From: Apoda limacodes
Taxonomy: Eukaryota > Arthropoda > Insecta > Lepidoptera > Limacodidae
Assembly: GCA_946406115.1 (NCBI GenBank)
Contig: OX291548.1
Coordinates: 6,002,373-6,066,372, forward strand
DNA length: 64,000 bases
Direction of reading: 5' to 3'
Of the stretch, positions 11,838-21,009 are shown piece by piece. Below the pieces are notes generated by a model that had not been told where the DNA came from, made no database searches, and saw only the letters and a list, made by a program, of their open reading frames with translations. Both the position numbers and the translations under genes were made by a program. Position 1 is the stretch's first letter, and every line of letters begins with the position of its first letter.

Positions 11838-12310
11838 ATTTTTGAAATTACACGATGCCATCAGATCTGAAACTAAACAAAGTTTGTACTTTGCATACCA
11901 TACAACGCATACAAATACATGCATAATATTATACATAGAATAGTTTTAACTAAGGGCTTCATTATGAAAAACATCATCAGACTGTTAGCCTGTTGTTATA
12001 AAAAAACAAACTAAACATATTAATTATTATTAAATAAATAAATATTTTTTGCCATTACACACAGCGCCGTCTGATCCCAAAGTAAGCAAGGCTAGTGCTA
12101 TGGATACCAGACAACGAAATCAAATACATGGTAGAAACGCTAAGTGATCACACTCGATTATATATATGATACCTATTTCAATACCGGGTATGGTTTAGAA
12201 ATAATCGAGTGAGATCACTTTGCGTTTTCAACCTGTATATACTTTGTTTTTGTAAATACATACATATTATACATAGAAAAACACCCAGTGTCAAGACAAA
12301 TACAAATAAA
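11838..12310 (+). repeat. two copies of a dispersed repeat abutting the BEL LTR
   Basis: Copies start near 11,850 (TTACACGATGCCATCAGAT) and 12,052 (TTACACACAGCGCCGTCTGA). Both share the 'GGATACC/CATACC...ACAACG...AAATACATG...ATTATACATAGAA' order with 46,228-46,455 (CACAGCACCGTCTGGCCCC). The second copy runs to ACACCCAGTGTCAAGACAAA and stops exactly where the BEL LTR homology starts (12,311). The family's head and tail look SINE-like but it is unclassified. Confidence 0.5.
12139..12223. repeat. inverted repeat, 23 bp arms
   Basis: Arm 12,139-12,161 (GCTAAGTGATCACACTCG...) is complementary to 12,201-12,223 with two mismatches. The spacer is 39 nt. It lies inside the dispersed repeat copy at 12,045-12,310 and is absent from the homologous copy at 46 kb, so it may be a small insertion with its own inverted ends. 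Confidence 0.7.
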
Positions 12311-12728
12311 AAATCCTACCCCTACTACCTACTCCTACAACCTATCCCTAGTTCCCTAATTGTTTGTAAATATAATCTGGACCCCTTGTGCATGTATCCT
12401 AGATTAGTGATTGTATGTAAGTGTGTGTACCTAGCTAATTGTGTACCTATTGGCCCTACCCTACCTATCGTGTTCCTAACGCACCAGCCCTAACCATAGG
12501 ATTCGAACAAAATATAAATATAAAGATATATACGAGATTGCCTGTTACCAGGAGACCTAAGGTGACAGATGGAAGGTGGGTAGGAAGGGGTGTGTGTACG
12601 TCGTGCAATGTACACAGGATGGATTTTCTTACTGCTGGTCAAGCGGACTCGCAAGACCAATCGACTGACGGCTAAAGGTTTCCAGGCCGCAGTAAGAGGA
12701 TGCTGGAAGACATATAATGTCAGCTCAT

Positions 12729-12972
12729 CCAGCGGATGCTGGGAACATCTAGCCAGGGCAGCTCCTCCAGCGGTTGCTGGGAACATCTAGCCAGGGCAGC
12801 TCCTCCAGCGGTTGCTGGGAACATCTAGCCAGGGCAGCTCCTCCAGCGGTTGCTCGGAACATCTAGCCAGGACAGCTCCTCCAGTGGTTGCTGGGTACTT
12901 CAGGGCTGCTCCTCCAGCGGTTGCTGGGTACTTCAGGGCTGCTCGTCCAGCGGGTGCTGGGTACTTCAGGGG
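12729..12972. repeat. LTR minisatellite, left array (38 bp + 33 bp units)
   Basis: Seven units starting at 12,729, 12,767, 12,805, 12,843 (38 bp type containing GGGAACATCTAGCCAGGGCA) and 12,881, 12,914, 12,947 (33 bp type containing GGGTACTTCAGGGCTG). All begin CCAGCGGTTGCTGG or a close variant. The open frames here on both strands are products of the periodicity, not genes. Confidence 0.92.
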
Positions 12973-13088
12973 ATGAGGAGTAAAACTCGACTGATTCTTG
13001 ATTCAATTAATTGTATTTAACAAATTTCTACTTTATATTCATTTATTTATGCTGACTTAACAACTGTAATATATATTAGTGTGCTGTT

Positions 13089-13760
13089 CTATACAGTTCT
13101 AGAAAAGAGCTTTTCCTCTTCTATACAGTTTTCAGTTTATGGGGCTACATGGCTACTTCGGAATGTCTACAATACCTATATTTTCTACGGCTATTTTCTA
13201 CCATTGCACCGCTCGCCATCGGCAGAGAATTCATCCTTACACCTTAGAACCTATGGTCCCGTACAGTGCGGTTTGAGAGAAACTTCCTCTCGCAAACTCT
13301 TAGGTTTTGAAAAAAGCTCCCTGCCAAGGTTTTTTCTAAAGACTACAGTATGGGGTTCTTCAAGAAGAAAGTTATTAGCTTTTTTAAGAGTCGGCAAGGC
13401 GCGAGTGAGGCCTCAGGCTGCAGTAACCATTTACCATCAGGCTGACCATAAGCTTGTTTTCCACCTTAGTGGTATAAAATAATAAATGGAGAAACTGTAT
13501 TCTAATATAATTATAATATATGATAGGAGAACGAATAAACAGTAGCTTTAGTGATATTTTTTTCCAGATTGACATTTACGTAGAGTAAAATTGAGACAAC
13601 AATTTAGAAGAGAGACTCAGAAATAACCTCGGCTCGTCGGATTCTATTTAAAAAGCTTTTGCTCAATAATTGAATTTGGTTGTAAGCTGTGTATATTTAT
13701 ATTTTATTTTGTTTTCAATACATACACAGTGTATTTAAAAAATAAATGTTTTTAAAATGT
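13089..13760 (+). mobile_element. LINE 3' end inserted in the left LTR, with extra 3' sequence
   Basis: The right LTR defines the empty site (GTGCTGTT...GTGTGCACAG). From about 13,187 to 13,485 the insert matches the 3' end of the CR1/Jockey-type LINE at 43,620-43,950 in sense orientation, including LHRSPSAENSSLHLRTYGP and the tail CCACCTTAGTGGTATAAAA. Another ~275 bases follow that no other copy here carries. They end with AATAAA at 13,740 and AAAA at 13,754-13,757. The first ~100 bases (13,089-13,186) are also unmatched. Confidence 0.8.
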
Positions 13761-13906
13761 TTGGTGTGCACAGTGATGTTACAAAGTCTATTGCCTAGAC
13801 CCTCATCAATTTTGCAGTTTCCACGAGTAACCTACATTCACATTTCAACATTCACACAACATGTAGTTTGTCATGCGACTTGGCTTGTTAGTTATTTTAT
13901 TATTAT

Positions 13907-15460
13907 TCAATGAGTTGAACATTCTGGCGTCTCTTCAGAACTGGACTGCAATTGGTACAGTTCTATGGCATCATCTTCGTTTTGAGTTGTATCTCGTGGT
14001 CGTCTGGCAGCTTTCTTGGGTGCTATCTGGCTGTAGATTACTTCAGTAGGTCGCGGTTGAGACAGCTGGTGCATGTCTTCAGTAAAACCTTCGTTGATCT
14101 GGCTGGCTGGGTTATCAGCTGTTGCTCTGTTGTAGTCACTGTATCGTCGCTGCATCAGTGACGTCATGCCCCTCATGATCTTGGGAGTACAAAAATATGT
14201 TAGTAAAATTATGGTAACAACTACTATCCCTGATACTATAGTAGTTGCGTAAGTGTGAGACGTAATTTGGGTCCAGATAGTATTGTCTAATTCTGTTTGT
14301 TATGTTTTTTCAGAATATACTATCTGCTGAAGAATATCTTTAGAAGTGTCTATTACTTCGTTTTTAGTGATGTTATAAATTGTTAAGTATTTACTGAGGA
14401 ATCAATTTGTTTTGAAAATGATGCTATGGTTTGCACTGATATTGTTCTTTTAGCAGCTAATATATTACTAGACGTTTTTAAAATACAGTTGTCAGAAATC
14501 CGTATTACTCCAACGTCTCGCAACTCAATCTCCTCTCTTTGCCCGTCACAAATGGTTGATATTGTGCATCGGTCTTTGGTAATAAACAGTCATGTGTTTT
14601 GCATGTATAGTTGTTTCCATAGTAATTTGGTTGCTATATCGAACGTTTTCGTTTGGCACTTCGTATTTGTTTGGTTTTTGAAGATCTGATAAACAATGCA
14701 ATTTTCATTAGATTGCATGTTCTTCACGGCACTAGGAAAGCAAATGTAACTGTTTAGTCTTTGTAGACAACTTGTAAATTCTGTGTGCTCTAAATCGAAG
14801 TATTGTTCGTTGTTAAAGTCTAGGGCTATTTATGGTTTTAGTGTTTCAATCGTTTGGAATAGTTGGTCCCGTATTTTCTCAGGAACAGCTGTTACATATA
14901 TCGTAATGTATTTTCTTGTATCGGGAAGTAGGCGTAGACTTGTATGTGAGTTTCGTTTTCCATCATTTTAGTTTCTAACAGTTGTTGTTGAACTATTTTC
15001 AAGTTACTTGGTAGCTTTTTATTCGCTGTCGATATTAGATTACTGACATTCTTTGGTGCCAGAATGCTGTTTATACTTGATTTTGACAAGTATACTTCTA
15101 GTAATCCAGTGTAATGTTCTATTATCGCATTTATGTAGTTATTGGCTAATTGATAGGTTTCTATTATTTGTATGTTTACACTGCGTTTGTCTACTCCTTT
15201 GTACCAGTAGTCATTCTCATACATAAATTGTATAACTTAGTCTAGTTTTCTTTGGAATTTTTGTAACTTATTGGTTATTCTATTCTCTGTCTCATTTACT
15301 TGTGATATCGTTTATAGCATGAATTTTGTTTGGTGATTGGCAGCTTCAATTAGTTTTTGTTGGTTTTTATTTAGCGAATCTATGTCTCTGTCAGCCTCAT
15401 CGTTTACGCCAAAAATAGATTTATTAGCTGTTTGGATTATATTTGCTTGGACTGTAGTAT
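13907..15460 (-). pseudogene. env-like gene of the BEL element (class I fusion-protein type), broken
   Basis: A third gene downstream of the integrase. Visible parts in order are an F1-like start with GVNDEADRD and a NQQKL-type heptad region (15,310-15,440), a further helical region (15,230-15,300), and an ectodomain piece (14,892-15,224). A Cys-containing segment follows (14,290-14,800), then a hydrophobic membrane anchor (about 14,180-14,250) and a ~90 residue charged cytoplasmic tail ending at 13,907. The last five codons and the stop lie inside the 3' LTR. The layout resembles the membrane subunit of baculovirus F / insect errantivirus Env proteins. In-frame stops occur near 15,312, 15,226 and 14,892, plus others further on. 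No signal peptide, receptor-binding subunit or furin site is visible, and the frame runs directly on from pol. Identity is inferred from arrangement and motifs. Confidence 0.65.
13924..13942 (-). promoter_or_regulatory. polypurine-rich tract next to 3' LTR
   Basis: On the minus strand, GAAGAGACGCCAGAA immediately precedes the LTR start TGTTCAACT. This is the expected place of the plus-strand primer tract, though it is interrupted by pyrimidines. Confidence 0.5.
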
Positions 15461-16900
15461 TCGTAATACTCGGTTTAATGTTGCTGTCTTTTCCTTGAAT
15501 TGGTAATGGAATAAGTTTATGTATTGCACGTTTTTGAGTTGTACCCGACGACTTTTGTAGGGTTACTACTCTGGTTAGATCGTCGTTGCCTGCATGTATT
15601 ACTTTGACTTTAGCTAGTGGCCATTTACTAGGACCTATGTTTTCATCTTTCACTAGTAATAATGTTCCTATTGCTAAGTTTTCGTTCTTTGTCTTCCAAT
15701 TGTACCTCTGTTGTTACAGTTGCAGATAGTCGTGTGTCCAGCTTTTCCAGAAATCTCTCTTCATCTTTTGGATCTGTTTCCACGTAGCTAGTAAGTCATT
15801 ACTGATACTTGCTAGCGGGTCTGGTATTTCTACTGCCTCTCTCCCTTTTAGGAAATGGCTTGGTGTGATTACTACGTTATCATTTATATCTTCGCTTTGT
15901 GCGCATAACGGTCTTGAGTTAAAACATGCTTCGATCTGGTACAAGAATGTTGTTAGTACTTCAGAGGTTAGTGTTTGTTCCCCTATCACTCTGCGTAAGT
16001 GATGCTTCATGGATTTCACTCCTGCTTCCCAAATTCCACCAAAGTGAGGAGATGAAGGTGGTATGAAATGCCATTGTGTTCCTATCGAACTTATTGTTTC
16101 TTGGAATTTATTTGACTGAGTTATTTCCAGTATTTCCTTGTAGATGTGGTTGGCAGCCCCCACAACATTAGTTGCATTATCGCTGTACATGTGTGAAACT
16201 GGGCCTCTTCTCAATGTGAACCTTTGCATTGCTGCTATGAAGGACTCGGTTGATAAGTCACCTACTAGTTCTAGATGTATTGCTTTCGTTGCTAGACAAA
16301 CAAATACTGCAATGTATCCTTTGTACGACTTGTGTCCTCTTCCCTTCATGGCTCTTACTTGTACTGGGCCAGCGTAATCAACACCTGTATGACTAAATGG
16401 AAATGACTCAGTTTGGTAATGTACCCATTTTTTGATGTAGGGTTGATGCTTTGTATCGTATGCATTTTACACATTTGGATATGTAACTCATATATATATC
16501 ATTCTTTTCTTTCCTCCTAATATCCAAAATCTTTGTCGTATGTATGCTAAGGTTAGTATGCTTCCTCCATGTAAGGTTTTTAAATGAGCATCGTAGATTA
16601 TCATCCATGTGACGTGGTGATCGTTTGGTAAAAGTACTGGATGATTTTGATTGTATGGAAGGTTCGAATTGTGAAGTCTTCCTCCGACTCTTATTAACTT
16701 ATCTTCTTGATTTATAAATGGATCTAAACACAATAGTCTATTATTTTTTTCTAGTGATATTCCTTTTGTTAAGGCTTTGTACTCCTTTTGGAATACTTGT
16801 TGTTGTACTAGTGCTATTATTTTGTTTGTTGTAATAGCTACTTCGTCATAATGTAAAGGCTCTTTGCTTCTTTTTTTATTCTAAAATCTGAAACAGTACG
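15461..16900 (-). pseudogene. BEL integrase (zinc finger, DDE core, C-terminal domain), frameshifted
   Basis: Inserts the cDNA into the host genome. An N-terminal region with LIRVGGRLHNSNL and a His pair (HHVTWMIIYDAHLK), then CVKC in another frame, gives the HHCC-type zinc finger (16,430-16,740). The core shows VDYAGP (first Asp, near 16,370), YSDNATN (second Asp) and GGIWEAGVK (Glu) in 15,714-16,390. The catalytic triad is therefore intact. The C-terminal domain (15,500-15,653) has the BEL-type pattern WPLAKVKVIHAGNDDLTRVV...KLIPLPI. Frameshifts occur near 16,500 and 16,400 and a break lies near 15,700. Without a break at its end, the frame continues into the env-like segment. Confidence 0.88.
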
Positions 16901-16947
16901 ATAGTACTCGTACCATTCTTTGAAAGCTTGAAAATTTCTCCCATATT

Positions 16948-17508
16948 TCAGTCGGTGGTACGTCGGTGTACAGTTGTTGCTAAATTGATGTGAACGAATT
17001 GTTTTATCTCTTCACATATTTCAGGTATGGTCTTAGTTACTGGCAGAGTGTCGTTTTTTAACCAAGTTGGACCATTCCACCATAGTGTAAAGATGTGGAA
17101 TTTACTTGGTTCGATTTCTCTTGAAATTATGTCTGCCGGGTTATTTGATGATATAACATGATTCCATTTTGCTTGTGGAAGTAATTTTTGTATCTCAACT
17201 ACCTTATATGCTACGAACTTATTCCACCTCGTAGCTTCACCTTTGATCCAGCCTAATGCAATCATAGAGTCCTTCCAACAATACACTTCTTTTTTTGTAA
17301 CTTTTATTGTTGCTATGACTTTCTCCATCAGTTAGGCGAGTAATAATGCAGCACATAATTCTAGTTTTGGTAGCGTTGTTTTTTGTTTCAGTGGCGCTAC
17401 TTTTGATTTTGCTTGTAGTAGTGTGACATCGTACGAGTTTTTATTGCTTTGCACTCGACAGTATACAACAGCTCCATATGCTTTTTCTGATGTGTCGCAG
17501 AAGCCGTG
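16948..17508 (-). pseudogene. BEL RNase H domain, with in-frame stops
   Basis: Degrades the RNA strand of the RNA:DNA hybrid. The visible active-site contexts are [16 protein letters not shown] (Asp, near 17,495), [13 protein letters not shown] (Glu, near 17,362) and YCWKDSMIALGWI (Asp, near 17,280). Downstream it has the BEL signature W..FVAYKV.EI...NPADIISRE and LWWNGPTWL. The frame is continuous with the connection domain except for a TAA before HGFCD and another TAA before MEKVIATIK. Confidence 0.88.
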
Positions 17509-18326
17509 TTACTCAACTTTAGTTTCATCTGTAATATGACACCATCTTGGTATTGATATTGTCTCTAGTATTTTCATCTGGTCTTGTAATCTAATCCATT
17601 TGTCTTTCGTTGCATTATCTACTATCTGATCCCATTCTACGCCTTTAGTCCATAGTTCTTGCATAATAAGTTTCATGGTTATTATTACTGGTGCGAGCCA
17701 GCCCAGTGGATTAAAAAGCTTTGCAATTTCTGACAAAATGAATCTTTTCGTTGGATTCTCGTTTTTATTTATAGTAATCTGGAACTTGAAACTGTCTTCT
17801 CGTGGTGACCATAGAATTCCTAACGACCTTCTAGTTTCATAGAATGGTATTTTAAACATTTTGTCCTCTTGTTCTTTTGGTGTGTTGTCTAACAATTCTG
17901 AGCTGTTTGATGACCATTTCCTTAGGTTAAATCCTCCTCCTCCTCAGGTTGATGAGGAATGTAATATTTACCTTGGTGATAGTTTACTTTAGGTACTTTC
18001 CTCATGTGACCCATTTCTAAGTATTCGTTTAGAAACTCTTGGTATCTTTCTTGCAGTATTTGATCTTTGGCAAAACGTTTTTCTAATTGTAGTAGTCTAG
18101 CCGCAGCTTTCTTTCGTGAATCTCCATAATTAACTTCTGGATTTTTGAACGGAAGCCTTACAGTGTAGGATCCGTCTGGATTTTTAATAGTTGTTATCTT
18201 GTAAAACTCTTCGCATTGTTGGTCATCGTTTGATAGTTCGTATTTCCCTGGTATTTCTTCTAATTCCCAGAATTTGGTTAACTGATCAATATTGTTAGTT
18301 CTTGTTGTCATTGTTGTAACTCTCAT
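17509..18326 (-). pseudogene. BEL reverse transcriptase remnant: palm domain deleted
   Basis: The N-terminal RT part (FWELEEIP near 18,260, then GHMRKVPK and GKYYIPHQ near 17,955) is followed directly by the post-palm region GFNLRKWSSNSSELLD (about 17,880-17,935) and the A17-type connection segment (RRSLGILWSPREDSFKF, LFNPLGWLAPV). In complete BEL/Pao elements about 200 or more residues, including the FDAS-like and YVDD-like catalytic motifs, lie between these. The junction falls in a (TCC)n/GAG run at 17,932-17,945. The element therefore cannot encode its own active RT. Confidence 0.85.
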
Positions 18327-18988
18327 TCTATCTGAAGTGTGAATACTGACGTATCCGGATATGACCCATCCGAAATATGTATCTTGGTAAGTAATAGTTT
18401 GCTATAGTCTTGTGCTCCCAATATTATGTCAATTGGGCCTCTTTTGTTGTATGTTGTATCGGCTATTATTTTGTTTTCTAACTGCCTTTCCTCTACTTGT
18501 GGTACATTTGTATTTGGCAGTGCACTAGTTAGTTTTGGAAGTATTATTAGCGTAGTTGTGAGCTTAAATTCACTCGGAAATCTTGGTTGCAATTTCACTT
18601 CAATTGAGTGATTCGCTATTTTTGGTTTTTCGTGAGCTATTCCAGTTACTTCAACATGTGTTTTGTTTCTCGGGTAAGCTAGTAGTTGAGCTACTGTTTC
18701 AGTGCAAAAGGACGCTTCTGAGCCCTGATCACACAGAACTCTTAATAATTGTGTTGTGCCGTCGATTGCCTTGATATTTACTAGCGCTGTAGCTAGTAGC
18801 GTAGTTTTTGGTAGTTTCGAAATTGTATTTGTATGCATATAGTTTGTTCTACTTGGAGTGGTACTTTTAGATGTACTGGCTCTTTCGCTCTTCGTATATC
18901 TAGTTTGCTTGTAGTTTTCTTGGTGTAGGTAGGAATGATGTCCTAACCTTCCACAGTGTTGGTTTCTGCACTTTTCTTTTTCTTTCAC
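18323..18988 (-). pseudogene. BEL aspartic protease region
   Basis: Processes the Gag-Pol polyprotein in the relatives. The frame has a Cys/His cluster at its start (CRNQHCGRLGHH), a Ser/Thr/Lys linker, then LLRVLCDQGSEASFC (active-site Asp in the DQG[ST] variant used by BEL/Pao elements) and a DIILGAQDY motif near the C-terminus, typical of the DUF1758-type peptidase. It overlaps the downstream RT frame by 4 bases (ATGA). Upstream it is separated from gag by one in-frame TAA at about 19,004. Confidence 0.85.
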
Positions 18989-19003
18989 TGCTTTATAACG
19001 ATC

Positions 19004-20527
19004 TTATACTGTTAGTTGTTTAAATAGTGTACATTGATATATAGTATGATATTGCTTTTTGTTACAATACCAACAATTGTTATCTGATTTCTTGTATGGG
19101 CCTGGTGTGTCGTATCTTAACTTGTAATTTGTTTCTGTTTGTTTGTTTACAGTATTTGTTGTATGTAAGCATTGGAATTGTTTTTCTAAAAATTCCATCA
19201 TCTCTTCAAACTTTTTTAGCTTGTTAGGTTCTGTTAATTGTTGTTCATACTTTTCGTTTGTTTCAGGATCCCAAACTCTGCTGAGAATTCTCCCTAGGAT
19301 TGGGTCCCATGTAGTTGTGTCTATGTTTTGACGTCGAAGTGCTTCTATGTTTTGATTTATTGTATCATGTAAATTTTTTAAGTTGACTGCAGTGGCGTGG
19401 TTAATTTTCGCTATATTGAGAATGTTATCTACGTTTTTCGTAATTATTATTCTTTCATTTCTGTATCTTCTGTTAAGTAGCGTCCAGGCTGCATCGTAAT
19501 TTGCGTCACAAACTGTCAAGTGCTTAATAAGCATAAATGCCTCGCCTCGTACGTGTGTCTCCAGGTACTGCATCTTTTCTGTTGCTGATAATGACGTATC
19601 TTCATGGATAATTTTGAGGAACAAGTCGTAAAATGAATCCCATGATTCATAGTTGCCGTCGAATACAGGAATTATTATTCTCGGTAGGTTCCCTCTGGGC
19701 TCACTGTTACACACTTTTGGTGTGTTTCCTGCTTTAGCAATGATTTGCTCACTGATTACGTCATAGTCTGTTTGTGTTTTTTCGAAAATTAATATCTCGA
19801 AAGTATCTGTGGTTATCTTCCGTTAAGATGAGTAGATAAATTTCCTCTATGTCTTGCCATTGCTTCTCTATATTTTTCGCCAATGATTCCCAGTACCATA
19901 CTGGCTTTTTTTCTGTTAAAGCTTGTGAAGCTGTTTGTAGTTTCTTCTGCATTTGTATGATACGATACAGTTGAATGATGATTTTCGGTGAGTTCGCAAC
20001 TTCTCTTTCATTTTCTTCGATGTCTTGTGGTTCGTATAGTTTGCTTAGCAACTGCAGTCGTTTCTCGCATTTTGCTAAGTATTCCATAGCTTGATTGAAG
20101 AGAGACTTGATGGTTTCGTAGTAATTTGTAGTGATGTACTTGTGGTCAACTAGTATCTGTTGATCCCTAAGTAACTTGTGATTGGTAGTAGTTCTTTTGT
20201 ATATTTTAGTCGAGCCCTCCTTTCGTTGACGTATTTGTCAGTTTTCCTTATAGTTGAAGCTTTTCTGAGATTGCTAAGTAATCGTTTGATTTCGTTGTAA
20301 TCTACCTCTTGGCTTCTGATAATACGATTGATTTCTTCAATCTCAATATTTTCCATAGTTTTGATTTCTTGCTTCCTTTTGCTGTAGATATGTTCAATTT
20401 CTTGAAAACGTTCCGTAGCTGGACAATCGCAGCGCGTTAGTTGGTTGATAATACGTCTTCGTACGTCAGTCAGCCTACAGTGAGAAGAGGAGCGCGAATC
20501 TACTGGTTCGATTTCGCAATGGGTCAC
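19004..20527 (-). pseudogene. BEL gag, two frameshifts
   Basis: Structural protein of the particle. Three open pieces (20,150-20,527; 19,761-20,087; 19,004-19,714) form one gene when frame changes near 20,140 and 19,770 are considered. The middle of the protein has the DUF1759-type core: LPRIIIPVFDGNYESWDSF, then FLKIIHEDTSLSATEKMQYL and GEAFMLIKHL. The C-terminus carries a zinc knuckle CWYCNKKQYHTIYQC (CX2CX5HX4C). The start ATG at 20,527 lies only ~51 bases from the LTR. Confidence 0.87.
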
Positions 20528-20555
20528 GATTGATGTCCCGTCGTGAAACCAATAA

Positions 20556-20578
20556 CAATTTTATCTTAAAGGACCATA
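20556..20578 (-). promoter_or_regulatory. candidate primer-binding region next to 5' LTR
   Basis: Two bases after the LTR end (AACA at 20,579-20,582, minus strand) comes TGGTCCTTTAAG, starting with the TGG expected of a site complementary to a tRNA 3' CCA end. A second TGG (TGGTTTCACGACGGGAC) lies ~30 bases further in. I cannot name the tRNA by eye. Confidence 0.35.
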
Positions 20579-21009
20579 TGTTAAACTGCAACTGGCAACC
20601 GGCACCTTACCCTACGCGAGTTATGTATGCGGGCGTGTAGCTACCAGATAAGTTAACAGTAACGGAGGGGAAATCCTACCCTAACACCTACTCCTAGAAC
20701 CTATCCCTAGTTCCCTAATTGTTTGTAAATATAATCTGGACCCCTTTCGCATGTATCCTAGGTTAGTGATTGTATTTAAGTGTGTGTACCTTTTGTGCAG
20801 TAAGTTGTGCAGTATAGATAGAGAACTGTTTTTACAAATTACTTAATATAAATTTATTTACACATTTATTCACATTTTTTTCTACATAAAATGCAAGATT
20901 GAGATACTGTACCCACCAGCTGTTATTATCTCCAGTTACCAAGCACTCTTCGCTGCACTAAAAGTTGTTTGAAGGTAATCTTTGATTTGAACTAAATATT
21001 ATTTGTACA

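Larger units (their letters stand above)
12311..13923 (-). repeat. left (3') LTR of the BEL element, truncated and interrupted
   Basis: Homologous to the right LTR from 20,669 onward. About 90 bases of the LTR end (right-LTR 20,579-20,668) are missing, replaced by a dispersed repeat. It contains the minisatellite 12,729-12,972 and a 672 bp LINE-derived insertion (13,089-13,760). The outer end AGTTGAACA sits at 13,915-13,923. It retains about 90 bases (12,432-12,523) that are absent from the right LTR at the LINE insertion point. Confidence 0.9.

Noticed and set aside
14426..14689. Plus-strand open frames across 13.9-19.3 kb
   Set aside because: Antisense shadows of the minus-strand BEL genes.
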